Numbered from the stretch's first letter, positions 1 through 10,061 are shown. The stretch: 64,000 nt of DNA from Carthagonibacter sp032251515 (GCA_032251515.1 JAVVDU010000004.1:32954-96953); one strand, 5' to 3'. Notes: a model not told the origin generated them from the sequence alone. Numbers and translations: made by a program.

Positions 1-3000
1 CTCCCCGTCATCAAGGACGTTCGGCCCGCTGAAGTCGAAGTTCGGGACGCCGTCCGTCGCATCGGTCACCCGGGCGACCGTCTGGGTGGAGAACACGCCG
101 CCGCCGGCCGTCTCCACGACGCCCCAGTCGCCGTCCAGCAGGTTCAGGAAGTTGAAGATCCCGAGCTGCATTGAGAGGCGGTTGCCGCGGAACTTGGGCA
201 GGCCCTGCTCCAGCGTGACATCCAGGAAGTCCTGCCACGGATTGCGGCAGCTGTTCCGCTCCATGATCCGGCCGCGCTGCTCGTCGAGGCAGCTCAGGCT
301 CGAGATCAGGGCGTCGTACGCCTGCGCATCCTCGGGGCTGTTGAACGACATGTTCGGGTCGCTCGGCCCGGTGATCACGTAGAGCGGATCGTTGGCGTTG
401 ATCCCGTCGGCGTTCAGATCGCCCCGACCGCTGGAGCCGCCGGAGATGTAGGTGTAGGGCGTGCCGGAGTTGCCGATGTAGATCAGCGAGATCCGGGTCG
501 GGTAGTCTTCGCGCGCCCACGGGAACGTGTAGGTGCCGGAGATCGTCACCTTGTGGGGCCGGTCGAAGGACGAGGTCGTCGCGTCATCGGCCAGCTGGTC
601 GCCCGCGTTCACGCGGCCGAAGCGCCAGTTCGAGGTGGCGCGGCTGGACGTGAAGCTCTGCACGTCCTCCGACTCGGAGTACGTGTAGAAGGCGGAGACG
701 CGCAGGTCCTGGCCGAACTGCTTCTGCAGGCCGCCGGTCAGGCTGACCGAGTAGTTCTCGCTCGTGTTCAGGAGCTCGAACACGCCGCTGCTGCCCGTGC
801 CGTAGACTTCCGGCCGGAAGTAGTTCGGGTCGGACCGGCCATCGTCCGTGATCGTGCCGTACATCACGCGGCCGAGAGCGTCCGTGCCCACCGAGGCGCC
901 GGAGCCGTCGGCCCCGAAGTTCCGGTTCACGATGAAGTAGTCCTCGATCCCCGTGTTGTAGATCCCCTCGAGGGTGAGGAGGAAGTCGCCCGGCAGGCGC
1001 CGGTCGTAGGCGAGGTTCGCGCGGAACACCTGCGGGAAGCGGGTGTCGTCGCCGACGATGTCGACCTCGCCGAGGAACGAGCCGTCGCCGATCGCCACGG
1101 TCGGCTGTCCGGCCTCGTCCACGCAGAACAGGTTCTGCGCGCGCGGGTCGGGGTTGAAGGCGGGCGCGAGGCCGTTCGGGTTCCCGTCGCCACAGCCGAG
1201 GATCGAGATGCCGGTGCCGTTGTTGCTGTAGCTGTTCGACATCCACACGAACGCCGGGTTGCCGGTGAAGATCCCGGCGCCGCCGCGCAGCTGCTGCGTC
1301 TGCTCGCCGTCGATGTCCCAGTTGAAACCGAGGCGCGGGTTCCACATGACCTGTCCGGACGGGACCTCCGGGTCGTCGAAGTCCTGGATCACCTGCTGCG
1401 CGAAGGTCGGCTGGTCGAAGAACACCGGGATGTCGACCCGCAGGCCGCCCGTCAGGCTGAGGTTCTCCGAGACCTGCCACTGGTCCTGCGCGTAGGCACC
1501 GAACTGGGCGCTCGTGAACTCCGCCGCCTGCACCGGGCCGCCGGTGAGCTGACCGCTCACCGTGTAGCGTGAGGCCGTCCCGAACCCGCCATCCTGGAAG
1601 GAGGCGAAATCATCGAACTCGTACACGCCGAACGAGGACTGCGCGAACAGGTTCCGCACGTCGTAGATCTCGTTCCGCGTGCCGATCGTGATCGTGTGGT
1701 TCCCGAACGGGGCGAAGGTGAAGTTGTCCGTGATCTCGAAGATGTCCTGGTCGAGCTCGTTGCCCTGCGAGAACTGCTCGGAGCCCGTGCGGAATCCGTG
1801 CTCCTGGTTCGCGGAGTTCGTGAAGCCTTCCACCGTGATCTGCGGTTCCTCGACGAACGGCGAGCGCTGGTCGCGGATCCGGTTCCAGCTCAGGCGCAGC
1901 TCGTTCGAGTGACCGCTGGCGAAGTTCGTGAACAGCTGCACGGACGGGTTGTGTACTTCATTGTCGAACAGGTGCGCGTTGTTGTCGAGCCGGAAGCTCG
2001 GCGTGCTCGTCGACGTGGTGCGGCCGAACACGTCGTCCTCGGCGCTGTTGTAAGAGTAGCGGAAGACGAGCCGGTTCCGGTCGTCGATGTTCCAGTCCGA
2101 GCGGAGCGTCAGGTTCACGAGCGGGTTGTCGTTCGAGAACGAGCCGCCGTCGCCGGGCTGGAGGCCCTTGGCGACCAGAGCCTGGTTGAAGGTGTCCAGG
2201 TCGGCCTGGTCCGGGATCACACCGCCGACTTCGCCGGACGCGCCGATGAACGGGCCGTTGGCCGGCCGGCTCGAGGTCTGGATCTCGGCGTTCGCGAAGA
2301 AGAAGGCTCTGTCCCGCACGATCGGGCCGCCCAGCGAGGCCCCGTACTGCCAGCGGTTGAACTCGGACTCGTCGAGCGGGCTGCCCGCGAGGTTCTCGTC
2401 ACGGAAGAACCCGAACGCGGAGCCGAAGAACTCGTTGCCGCCGCTCTTGGTGATCGCGTTGATGAGCGCGCCGGTGAAGTTCCCCTGGCGGACATCGTAG
2501 GGCGAGAGGAGAACCTGGAATTCCTTGATCGCGTCGAAGCCGATCGGCTTGCCCCGCGCCTGCCCGCCGGCCGTCCCGGTCGCGCCGAGGCCGAAGCGGT
2601 CGTTCACCGTCGAGCCGTCGATCTGGATGGTGTTGAAGCGGTTGTTCTGCCCGACGACGCTGAGCCCCAGGCCCTCGTTGGCGTCCGTGGCCACGATCTG
2701 CGGCGTGAGGCGCGCCAGGTTCTCGAACCGGCGGTCCAGCGCCGGGAGCTCCTCGAGCTGCTCCTGGGTGATCGTGGTGGCCGTTCCCTGGGTGCTCGCC
2801 GAGAACTGGGAGGCCAGCGGATCGGCCTGCACGACGAGCGCCTCGAGCTCCACCGCGGAGACCTCGAGGCGGGCGTTCAGCCGGAAGGTCTGGCCGAGGG
2901 AGATCGAGATGTTCTCGCGCGTGACCGGCCGGTAGCCGAGGAGCGAGATGCGGGCCGTGTACGGTCCGCCAGGCTCCAGGCCCTGCAGGGTGAACGCGCC

Positions 3001-3210
3001 GCGCTCGTTCGTGATGGCGCCGGTCCGGAAGCCGGTCGGCCCGTAGACGAGCTCGACGGCGGCTCCCGCGAGCGGGGCGCCGTCCTGGTCGGTGATCGTG
3101 CCGGCCGCGGCACCGGTCGTCGCGCTCTGCGCCCCGGCGGAGCCGGCCGCGAGGAGCAGGACGAGCAGCGCCAGGGGCGCGGGCAGGACCCTACGAAGCA
3201 AGAAGGTCAT
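1..3210 (-). CDS. Oar-like TonB-dependent outer-membrane receptor (3' end outside window)
   Basis: The open frame runs from ATG at 3210 to the window edge without a stop, giving 1070 visible residues. The N-terminus is a signal peptide (MTFLLRRVLP, then a Leu/Ala core ending GSAGAQ). Next comes a carboxypeptidase-regulatory-like beta-sandwich (about residues 30-110: GTITDQDGAPLAGA, LEPGGPYTARISLLGYRP). The TonB plug follows (TTITQEQLEELPALDRRFEN; IDGSTVNDRFG; GALINAITKSGGNEFFGSAF), then a long beta-barrel. This order is typical of the Oar/CarboxypepD_reg-TonB family, which imports or exports large ligands such as peptides or glycans; the substrate cannot be read from sequence. The start is supported by GGAGG nine bases upstream. 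It is separated from ppdK by 312 bases, so it is probably its own transcription unit. Only the barrel C-terminus is missing. Confidence 0.92.
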   Translation of the reverse strand, partial: MTFLLRRVLPAPLALLVLLLAAGSAGAQSATTGAAAGTITDQDGAPLAGAAVELVYGPTGFRTGAITNERGAFTLQGLEPGGPYTARISLLGYRPVTRENISISLGQTFRLNARLEVSAVELEALVVQADPLASQFSASTQGTATTITQEQLEELPALDRRFENLARLTPQIVATDANEGLGLSVVGQNNRFNTIQIDGSTVNDRFGLGATGTAGGQARGKPIGFDAIKEFQVLLSPYDVRQGNFTGALINAITKSGGNEFFGSAFGFFRDENLAGSPLDESEFNRWQYGASLGGPIVRDRAFFFANAEIQTSSRPANGPFIGASGEVGGVIPDQADLDTFNQALVAKGLQPGDGGSFSNDNPLVNLTLRSDWNIDDRNRLVFRYSYNSAEDDVFGRTTSTSTPSFRLDNNAHLFDNEVHNPSVQLFTNFASGHSNELRLSWNRIRDQRSPFVEEPQITVEGFTNSANQEHGFRTGSEQFSQGNELDQDIFEITDNFTFAPFGNHTITIGTRNEIYDVRNLFAQSSFGVYEFDDFASFQDGGFGTASRYTVSGQLTGGPVQAAEFTSAQFGAYAQDQWQVSENLSLTGGLRVDIPVFFDQPTFAQQVIQDFDDPEVPSGQVMWNPRLGFNWDIDGEQTQQLRGGAGIFTGNPAFVWMSNSYSNNGTGISILGCGDGNPNGLAPAFNPDPRAQNLFCVDEAGQPTVAIGDGSFLGEVDIVGDDTRFPQVFRANLAYDRRLPGDFLLTLEGIYNTGIEDYFIVNRNFGADGSGASVGTDALGRVMYGTITDDGRSDPNYFRPEVYGTGSSGVFELLNTSENYSVSLTGGLQKQFGQDLRVSAFYTYSESEDVQSFTSSRATSNWRFGRVNAGDQLADDATTSSFDRPHKVTISGTYTFPWAREDYPTRISLIYIGNSGTPYTYISGGSSGRGDLNADGINANDPLYVITGPSDPNMSFNSPEDAQAYDALISSLSCLDEQRGRIMERNSCRNPWQDFLDVTLEQGLPKFRGNRLSMQLGIFNFLNLLDGDWGVVETAGGGVFSTQTVARVTDATDGVPNFDFSGPNVLDDGE

Positions 3211-3522
3211 CGAGCAGTCCTCCGTGATTGGGAACATGATGGACCGTCCCGGCCCGGACGGGCCGGAGGTCCAGACAGCGTCCACCGTCGGGCGACGCGA
3301 ACGTGTGTCCGACTCCCGGCAGGCCCCCCGGCACCGGGAAGATCCGGGGCGCCCGGGCGGCGATGCCATCCTGAAGTCGCGAAATCTCCGGAAGGCCGGA
3401 GTGCAGTCGAGCGATATGGATGCACGTCCGGCCGCTCCGGCGCAATCGTCACCGGGTAACGATCCGGTGACGGGCGCGTAACTCCGCGGCGCCGCGCACC
3501 GGATCGACCCGGGCGTCGGACG
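3211..3522. promoter_or_regulatory. Non-coding leader between ppdK and the TonB receptor, with two hairpins
   Basis: No gene is seen in these 312 bases. They contain a 9-bp perfect inverted repeat CGTCACCGG/CCGGTGACG (3447-3472, 8-base loop) about 50 bases past the ppdK stop, which could be a terminator without a T-tract or an operator. Closer to the receptor start is a 7-bp hairpin CCGGCCC/GGGCCGG (3249-3266, loop GGAC). The receptor leader is therefore likely long. No convincing -35/-10 pair was found. Confidence 0.5.
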
Positions 3523-6165
3523 TCAGGACTCCGCTGGCCGAGCCGGCCGAGCGTCCGCGAGGGCGGCGTGCGCCGCCGCGAGGCGGGCCACCGGAACCCG
3601 GAACGGCGAGCACGACACGTAGTCCATGCCCAGGCCGTGGCAGAACGCCACGGAGTCCGGATCGCCTCCGTGCTCGCCGCAGATCCCCACCTTCAGGCCG
3701 GGTCTCGCCGCCCGGCCCTCCTTGACCGATGCCCGCATCAGCCGGCCCACGCCCTCCTTGTCGAGCGACTGGAAGGGATCGCGCGCGTACACGCCGGCCT
3801 CCACGTACAGGGGCAGGAACGTTCCCGCGTCGTCCCGGGACAGCCCGAGGGTCGTCTGCGTGAGATCGTTCGTCCCGAACGAGAAGAACTCGGCCTCGCC
3901 GGCGATGGCGCCCGAGGTCAGGCAGGCGCGTGGGAGCTCGATCATCGTTCCCACCAGGTACGGAATCTCCATCCCGCGCTCCACGAACACCTCCTGCGCG
4001 GTCTCGTCGACGAGCGCCCGCTGGTGCCGGAGTTCGGCCACGTGTCCGACCAGCGGCACCATGACCTCGGGCCGTACCTCGATCCCCTCCTCCCGGACGT
4101 CCAGCGCGGCCTCGAAGATCGCCCGGGCCTGCATGCGCGTCAGTTCGGGGTGCGAGTATCCGAGGCGGCAGCCCCGGTGGCCGAGCATCGGGTTCGACTC
4201 GCGCAGCCGCTCCACGGCGGCGCGGACCTCGGAGGCGGATCGATCCTGGGCGCGCGCCAGCCGCTCGATGTCCGCGTCGTCGTCGGGCAGGAACTCGTGC
4301 AGCGGCGGGTCGAGAAGGCGGATCGTCACGGGCAGGGCCTCCATCGCCCGGAAGATCCCCGCGAAGTCGCCCCGCTGCATGGGCAGCAGCCTGGCGAGGG
4401 CCCGGCGGCGCCCCTCGGCGTCCCCGGCGAGGATCATCTCCCGCACGGCGTCCACGCGCTCCTCGCCCAGGAACATGTGCTCCGTGCGGCAGAGCCCGAT
4501 GCCCTCGGCGCCGAAGTCCCGCGCCGCCCCGGCATCTTCCGGATTGTCCGCGTTGGCGCGCACCCGCAGGCGCCGGAAGCCGTCGGCCCAGGCCATGAGG
4601 CGCTCGAACTGCTCGCCCGGCTCAGGCTGCACCGTGGGCACCCGTCCCACCAGGATGTCGCCGGAGGAGCCGTCCACGGTGATCCAGTCGCCGCGCCGCA
4701 GGACGGTCGCTCCCGCCCGGATCTCTCCCGCTTCCTCGTCGATGTCGAGCGACTTCGTGCCGACCACGCAGGTCTTTCCCATGCCCCGGGCCACCACGGC
4801 CGCGTGGCTGGACTTCCCACCGCGGGAGGTGACGATCGCCACGGCGGCGACCATGCCCGCGAAGTCGTCCGGCGACGTCTCTTCCCGTACCAGCACCACG
4901 GGTCCGTCGGGGGCCGCGGCCACGGCCTCGTCGGCCGCGAACACGATGCGGCCGGCCGCGGCGCCGGGCGACGCGGGATTGCCGGTGGCCACGAGCTCGA
5001 CATCCGCTTCGGGGTCGATCATCGGGTGGAGGACCTGCTCCAGGCGCTCGGGCTCGACGCGCCGCACGGCCTCCTCCCGGTCGATCAGCCCCTCCTCGGC
5101 CATCTCGACGGCGATGCGCACCGCGGCCCGCGCCGTCCGCTTGCCGCTGCGCGTCTGCAGCAGGTACAGGTCGCCGTCCTCCACGGTGAACTCGAGGTCC
5201 TGCATCTCGCGGTAATGGGACTCGAGCCGGGCGGCGGTCTCCGCGAGCTGCTCGAACGCGGCCGGCAGGTGGTGGCGCATCTCGTCGATCGACAGCGGGT
5301 CGCGGATTCCCGCCACGACGTCCTCGCCCTGCGCGTTCACGAGGAACTCACCGAACAGTTGCCGCTCCCCGCTGGACGGGCTCCGCGTGAACGCCACGCC
5401 GGTACCGCTCGTCGTCCCGCGGTTGCCGTACACCATCGCCTGGACGTTCACGGCCGTGCCCAGGTCGTGGGGAATGCCGTACGTCTTCCGGTAGGCGACG
5501 GCGCGCTCGTTGCGCCAGCTGCGGAACACGGCCCCGATGGCCCCCCACAGCTGGGTGTGCGGGTCCTCGGGAAACGGCTCGTCGGTCGTGCGGGCGATCA
5601 GGGCCTTGTACTGGGACACGATGTCCCGAAGCACGTCGGACGAAATGTCGCTGTCGGTCACCACGCCCGCGGCCTCCCGCGCCTCCCGCAGCACCCGCTC
5701 GAACCGCTCGTGCGGCACGCCCAGGACGACGTCGCCGTACATCTGCACGAAGCGGCGGTAACTGTCCCACGCGAAGCGTTCGTCCCCCCCCGCCGCCTCC
5801 GCGAGTCCCTGCACGGAGGCGTCGCTGAGCCCCAGGTTCAGGATCGTGTCCATCATGCCCGGCATCGAGACCGACGCCCCGGAGCGCACCGAGACGAGCA
5901 GGGGATCGGTCTCCGCGCCGAAGCGCCGGCCCGAGACCTTCTCGAGGCGAGCCAGGGCGCGGTCCACCTCCTCGCGTGCGCCCGGCGGGAGTTCCTCGCT
6001 GATCAGGTGGTGGCGACAGACCTCGGTGGTGAGCGTGAAGCCGGGGGGAACCGGGATTCCGAGATTCGTCATCTCGGCGATGTTCGCGCCCTTGCCTCCC
6101 AGGAGGTCCTTCATGCTGCGGTCGCCGTCGGCCTGACCGCGGCCGAAGAAGTACACGTATTTCAT
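3523..6165 (-). CDS. ppdK: Pyruvate, phosphate dikinase
   Basis: Cytoplasmic enzyme that interconverts pyruvate, ATP and phosphate with phosphoenolpyruvate, AMP and pyrophosphate. The 880-residue length matches the family. Visible parts in order are the N-terminal nucleotide-binding domain (LLGGKGANIAEM near residue 22), the phosphohistidine domain with TSRGGKSSHAAVV (His454) and the PEP/pyruvate TIM barrel with GICGEHGGDP (Cys829, catalytic acid). All catalytic residues are present. The start MKYVYFFGRG at 6165 is chosen over an upstream in-frame start at 6195 because GGAG lies six bases before it. It follows purF by 33 bases on the same strand and is probably the last gene of the lexA-truA-pur operon, an unusual company that ties PEP metabolism to purine synthesis. 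Confidence 0.97.
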   Translation of the reverse strand: MKYVYFFGRGQADGDRSMKDLLGGKGANIAEMTNLGIPVPPGFTLTTEVCRHHLISEELPPGAREEVDRALARLEKVSGRRFGAETDPLLVSVRSGASVSMPGMMDTILNLGLSDASVQGLAEAAGGDERFAWDSYRRFVQMYGDVVLGVPHERFERVLREAREAAGVVTDSDISSDVLRDIVSQYKALIARTTDEPFPEDPHTQLWGAIGAVFRSWRNERAVAYRKTYGIPHDLGTAVNVQAMVYGNRGTTSGTGVAFTRSPSSGERQLFGEFLVNAQGEDVVAGIRDPLSIDEMRHHLPAAFEQLAETAARLESHYREMQDLEFTVEDGDLYLLQTRSGKRTARAAVRIAVEMAEEGLIDREEAVRRVEPERLEQVLHPMIDPEADVELVATGNPASPGAAAGRIVFAADEAVAAAPDGPVVLVREETSPDDFAGMVAAVAIVTSRGGKSSHAAVVARGMGKTCVVGTKSLDIDEEAGEIRAGATVLRRGDWITVDGSSGDILVGRVPTVQPEPGEQFERLMAWADGFRRLRVRANADNPEDAGAARDFGAEGIGLCRTEHMFLGEERVDAVREMILAGDAEGRRRALARLLPMQRGDFAGIFRAMEALPVTIRLLDPPLHEFLPDDDADIERLARAQDRSASEVRAAVERLRESNPMLGHRGCRLGYSHPELTRMQARAIFEAALDVREEGIEVRPEVMVPLVGHVAELRHQRALVDETAQEVFVERGMEIPYLVGTMIELPRACLTSGAIAGEAEFFSFGTNDLTQTTLGLSRDDAGTFLPLYVEAGVYARDPFQSLDKEGVGRLMRASVKEGRAARPGLKVGICGEHGGDPDSVAFCHGLGMDYVSCSPFRVPVARLAAAHAALADARPARPAES

Positions 6166-6198
6166 GGCGGCTCCAGTCTGGGGGGCGCGCGGCATCCG

Positions 6199-7629
6199 TC
6201 AGCGGGGGAGTCCCACGTCCGCGTGGCCCTGCTCGAGGTCGACGAGCGGCGCCGGGTAGTTGCCGGTCCAGCAGGCGTCGCAGAACGGACCGGCGCGCTC
6301 CACTGCAGATCGCATGCCCTCGAGCGACAGGTACCCGAGCGACTCCACGCCGAGATGGCGCCGGATCTCGTCCACGGAGTGCCCGGACCCGATCAGCTCT
6401 TCGCGGGTGGGCATGTCGATGCCGTAGTAGCACGGCGCGATGATCGGCGGCGAGGCGACGCGGAAGTGGATCTCGCGGGCTCCCGCCTCCCGGAGCAGCG
6501 CGACGAGCCCGCGGCTGGTCGTCCCGCGCACGAGCGAGTCGTCCACGACCACGACCCGCCGGTCGCGGATGACGTCCGCGACCGGGTTGTACTTGACCCG
6601 CACCTTGAAGTCGCGGCCCGCCTGCGAGGGATGGATGAAGGTGCGGCCGATGTAGTGGTTGCGGATGAGCGCCAGCTCGAACGGAAGGCCGGAGGCCTCG
6701 CTGAACCCGAGCGCTGCGGAGTTCGAGGAGTCGGGCACCGAGAACACGCAGTCCGCGTCCACCGGATGTTCCTCCGCCAGACGACGGCCGAACGCGCGTC
6801 GCGCCCTGTCGACGCTCACGTCCCACACGCGCGAGTCGGGCCGCGCGAAGTAGACGAGCTCGAACAAACACGGCGAGGGGGAAGCGGGCTCCAGGGGCCG
6901 CAGGGACGTGACGCGCCCGTCGTCTATGCGGAGCACCTCCCCGGGCCGGACCTCGCGTTCGAGCGAGGCGCCGAGGATGTCCAGGGCGCACGTCTCCGAG
7001 GCCACCACCGTCGCGTCGCCCAGGCGTCCGAGGACCAACGGCCGGAAGCCGCGCGGGTCCCGCGCCGCGTAGACCGTCCGGCCGACGCTGAATACCAGCG
7101 AGAAGGCGCCCACGAGCTGCGAGAGCGCGTCGTCGACCTGGTGGTCCGGTGTGTCGCGCCGGGAGCGGGCGATCAGGTGGATGACCACCTCGGAGTCGCT
7201 CTCGGTCTGGAAGATGGCCCCCTCCTCCGAGAGCCGGCCCGCGATCTCGCGCGCGTTGGTCAACGTGCCGTTGTGGGCGAGGGCCATCGGCCCGTGCCGG
7301 TAGTTCACGAGCACCGGCTGCGCGTTGCGCAGCGACGAGCTGCCGGCCGTCGAGTACCGCACGTGGCCCAGGGCGATCCGGCCGGGCAGCCGGTCCAGCG
7401 CCTGGTCGTCGAACGCCTCGCTGACCAGCCCCATGCCACGGTGGGCCCGGGCTCGGCCGCTCTCGTCGATCGCCACGATGCCGGCCGACTCCTGTCCCCG
7501 GTGCTGCAGGGCGTACAGTCCGAGAAACGCGAGCTGCGCCGCGTCCGGGGCCCCGCTCACCGCGAACACGCCGCATTCCTCCCGCGGCTTGTCGGGAGCG
7601 ACATCGGCGAGAAGGGGGAGGCGGCTCAC
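6199..7629 (-). CDS. purF: Amidophosphoribosyltransferase
   Basis: First committed step of purine synthesis: PRPP plus glutamine to 5-phosphoribosylamine. At 476 residues it has the glutamine amidotransferase (Ntn) domain with nucleophile Cys19 after an 18-residue propeptide (REE|CGVFAV), and a C-terminal phosphoribosyltransferase domain with the PRPP loop VVVVDDSLVRGTTSRG. Cysteines in SPCLFELVYFARPDS, APCYYGIDMP and CDACWTGNYP match the four ligands of the [4Fe-4S] cluster in the Bacillus-type enzyme, so this is the oxygen-sensitive Fe-S class. The GTG start at 7629 has GGAG nine bases upstream. It sits between purC and ppdK in the same direction. Confidence 0.97.
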   Translation of the reverse strand: MSRLPLLADVAPDKPREECGVFAVSGAPDAAQLAFLGLYALQHRGQESAGIVAIDESGRARAHRGMGLVSEAFDDQALDRLPGRIALGHVRYSTAGSSSLRNAQPVLVNYRHGPMALAHNGTLTNAREIAGRLSEEGAIFQTESDSEVVIHLIARSRRDTPDHQVDDALSQLVGAFSLVFSVGRTVYAARDPRGFRPLVLGRLGDATVVASETCALDILGASLEREVRPGEVLRIDDGRVTSLRPLEPASPSPCLFELVYFARPDSRVWDVSVDRARRAFGRRLAEEHPVDADCVFSVPDSSNSAALGFSEASGLPFELALIRNHYIGRTFIHPSQAGRDFKVRVKYNPVADVIRDRRVVVVDDSLVRGTTSRGLVALLREAGAREIHFRVASPPIIAPCYYGIDMPTREELIGSGHSVDEIRRHLGVESLGYLSLEGMRSAVERAGPFCDACWTGNYPAPLVDLEQGHADVGLPR

Positions 7630-7663
7630 GGGCGGCGCTCCATCCGTGCGCGGCTGCCGGCCA

Positions 7664-8599
7664 TCACGTGACCGGAAGCTCGCTGCCGGTGATCCGCCGG
7701 TACGCCTCGAGATACCGCTCGGAGGTGGCGGCCACGATCTCGTCGGGGAGGTCCGGCGCCGGTGGCGACCTGTCCCAGGTCCCGTCCGCGGTCAGACCCT
7801 CCAGGTAGTCGCGCACCGGCTGCTTGTCGAGCGACGGGGGCGTCCGGCCGGGCTCGTAGCCGTCCGCCGGCCAGAAGCGCGAAGAGTCGGGCGTGAGCGC
7901 CTCATCGATGAGCAGCACCTCGCCGGTGCGCGTGGTCCCGAACTCGAACTTCGTGTCCGCGATGAGAATCCCGCGTTCCCGGGCGTGTTCGCGGGCGAAG
8001 GCGTACAGCTCGAGGCTCGTGGTCCGCAGGTGCTCGGCCACCTTGGTCCCCACGATGGCCTTCATCCCGGCGAACGTGATGTTCTCGTCGTGCCCGCTTT
8101 CCGCCTTGGTCGCGGGAGAGAAGATCGGAGCCTCCAGCTCCTGCGCCTCCACCAGGCCCGCGGGCAGCGGCTCGCCGGCGAGCGTGCCGGCGGCCCGGTA
8201 CTCCTTCCAGGCGGAGCCGGTCAGGAAGCCGCGCACGACGCACTCCACCGGAAAGGGCTCGGCTCGCTCCACCAGCATGGCCCGCCCCGCCCACGCATCC
8301 CGGGATGCGGCCAGCTCGGGATGCCGGAGCGCGATCTCGTCCGGGTCCACGGAGATGCAGTGGTTGCGAACGACAGGGCGGGTCCGCTGGAACCAGTAGC
8401 GGGACATCCAGGTGAGCACGGCCCCCTTCCGGGGGATGGGTCTCGGCAGCACGCAGTCGAAGGCGCTGATCCGGTCGCTGGCGACCATGAGCAGCTCGTC
8501 GCCGAGGTCGTACATCTCCCGCACCTTGCCGCGGCGCAGGAGCGGAAAGGGAATCTCGGCCGGAGGATTACCGCCCGTCCGGTCAGTCGGTGCGTGCAT
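7664..8599 (-). CDS. purC: Phosphoribosylaminoimidazole-succinocarboxamide synthase (SAICAR synthetase)
   Basis: Condenses CAIR with aspartate using ATP in de novo purine synthesis. The 311-residue protein shows the family blocks RRGKVREMYDLGD, VASDRISAFD, ADTKFEFG and IDEALTPDSSRFW. Length is that of the longer bacterial/yeast-like form. The ATG at 8599 is preceded by GAGGAG at good spacing. It lies 34 bases ahead of purF and 12 bases behind purB, consistent with one transcript. Confidence 0.97.
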   Translation of the reverse strand: MHAPTDRTGGNPPAEIPFPLLRRGKVREMYDLGDELLMVASDRISAFDCVLPRPIPRKGAVLTWMSRYWFQRTRPVVRNHCISVDPDEIALRHPELAASRDAWAGRAMLVERAEPFPVECVVRGFLTGSAWKEYRAAGTLAGEPLPAGLVEAQELEAPIFSPATKAESGHDENITFAGMKAIVGTKVAEHLRTTSLELYAFAREHARERGILIADTKFEFGTTRTGEVLLIDEALTPDSSRFWPADGYEPGRTPPSLDKQPVRDYLEGLTADGTWDRSPPAPDLPDEIVAATSERYLEAYRRITGSELPVT

Positions 8600-8611
8600 C
8601 GTCTCTCCTCG

Positions 8612-10057
8612 TCAGACTCGCAGCGCGATCGTCTCGTCGCCGTCGTCGTGTCCCGCCAGCGCGCCGAGTACCGGCCGGACCCGCAGGCGCAGGAACCGTT
8701 CGACCTGCTCCGCCGCCCGTCCGGTCAGGTCCTCGGGCCGCGACAGCGCCGCGAGCTCGTCGTGCCCCAGTCCGAATGCCGAATCGCCGGCGACACGCTC
8801 GAAGAAGTCGTTGTCCTCCGCGCCCTCGTCGAGGCGAGCCCGCGCCGCCATGGCGTGGACGCGGATGCGCTCGTGGAGGTCCTGACGGTCGCCGCCGCGC
8901 TCCACCCCGGCCAGCAGGATCTTCTCGGTGACGAGGAAGGGAAGGGCACGGGCGAGCCGCGCCCGGATCACGGGCTCGTGGACCACGAGCCCGCCGGCGA
9001 CGTCGGCCACGATGAGCAGGACGGCGTCGGCGGCGAAGAACGCCTCCGGCAGGGCGATCCGGCGGATCGCCGAGTCGTCCAGCGTCCGCTCGAAGCCCTG
9101 CACGGACGCCGTCCACGCCGCATCGATCTCCCGCGTGCAGAGATGCCGCGCCAGCGAGCATGCCCGCTCGCAGCGCATCGGGTTCCGCTTGTAGGGCATG
9201 GCGGACGATCCGATCTGCCGCTGCCCGAACGGTTCCTCGATCTCGCCGAAGCTCTGCAGGAGGCGCACGTCCTGCCCGAAGCGTCCCACGCTCGCCCCGA
9301 TCCCCGCCAGCACGGAGAGGACGCGGTGGTCGAACTTCCGCGGATAGGTCTGGCCGACCACGTCCCAGGTGCCGGCGAACTCGAACCGGGCCGCGAGGCG
9401 GGCGTTCAGCTCGTCCACCTTCTCCGTGTCGCCGTCGAACAGGTCGAGGAAGCTCGCTTCGGTTCCCGTGGTGCCGCGCGCTCCGCGGAACTGCAGGCCC
9501 TCCAGCAGCGTCTCCACCTGCTCCAGGTCGGTCACGAGGTCCTGCAGCCACAGGGCGGCGCGCTTGCCGACGGTGACCGGCTGGGCGGGCTGCCAGTGGG
9601 TGTATCCGACGCACGGCAGCGCCTTCCAGCGGTCGGCGAACTCGGACAGGGCCCGCATGGCGGCACCCAGGCGCCCCCGGACGATCCGGAGTCCGTCCCG
9701 GATCTGCACGAGCCCCGCGTTGTCGGTGACGAACGCGCTGGTCGCCGCCAGGTGCAGCCATGGGCGCGCTTCGGGGGCGACTTCGCCGAAGTGGTGCACG
9801 TGTGCCATCACGTCGTGGCGAAGCTCCGCCTCGATCTCGGCCACGCGCTCCAGGTCGATCCGGTCGCGCGCGGCGCGCATCGCCTCGATGGCCTCGGCGG
9901 GAATCGCTACGCCGAGGTCGCGCTGGATCTCGGCGAGGGCGATCCACAGGTCGCGCCACGTGCGGGCCTGGCGGAGCGGCGAGAACACCTCGGCCATCGC
10001 GGCCGATGCGTACCGGTCGATCAGGGGGTGCGGGTAGCGGGTCACGGGAGTCGGCAC
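8612..10057 (-). CDS. purB: Adenylosuccinate lyase
   Basis: Member of the fumarase/aspartase superfamily that splits SAICAR and adenylosuccinate, releasing fumarate, in purine synthesis. The 481-residue protein carries the superfamily signature SSAMPYKRNPMRCE (loop with the catalytic Ser) and the conserved block GTTGTEASFLDLF. The GTG start at 10057 gives VPTPVTRYPHPLIDRYAS; it lies four bases past the stop of the upstream protease gene. No clear Shine-Dalgarno sequence is visible, so coupling to upstream translation is likely. Confidence 0.96.
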   Translation of the reverse strand: MPTPVTRYPHPLIDRYASAAMAEVFSPLRQARTWRDLWIALAEIQRDLGVAIPAEAIEAMRAARDRIDLERVAEIEAELRHDVMAHVHHFGEVAPEARPWLHLAATSAFVTDNAGLVQIRDGLRIVRGRLGAAMRALSEFADRWKALPCVGYTHWQPAQPVTVGKRAALWLQDLVTDLEQVETLLEGLQFRGARGTTGTEASFLDLFDGDTEKVDELNARLAARFEFAGTWDVVGQTYPRKFDHRVLSVLAGIGASVGRFGQDVRLLQSFGEIEEPFGQRQIGSSAMPYKRNPMRCERACSLARHLCTREIDAAWTASVQGFERTLDDSAIRRIALPEAFFAADAVLLIVADVAGGLVVHEPVIRARLARALPFLVTEKILLAGVERGGDRQDLHERIRVHAMAARARLDEGAEDNDFFERVAGDSAFGLGHDELAALSRPEDLTGRAAEQVERFLRLRVRPVLGALAGHDDGDETIALRV

Positions 10058-10061
10058 CGCG

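Noticed and set aside
3568..7671. 1367-codon open frame on the plus strand
   Set aside because: Antisense shadow of ppdK and purF; His/Arg/Gly-rich, no domains, produced by high GC codon bias.
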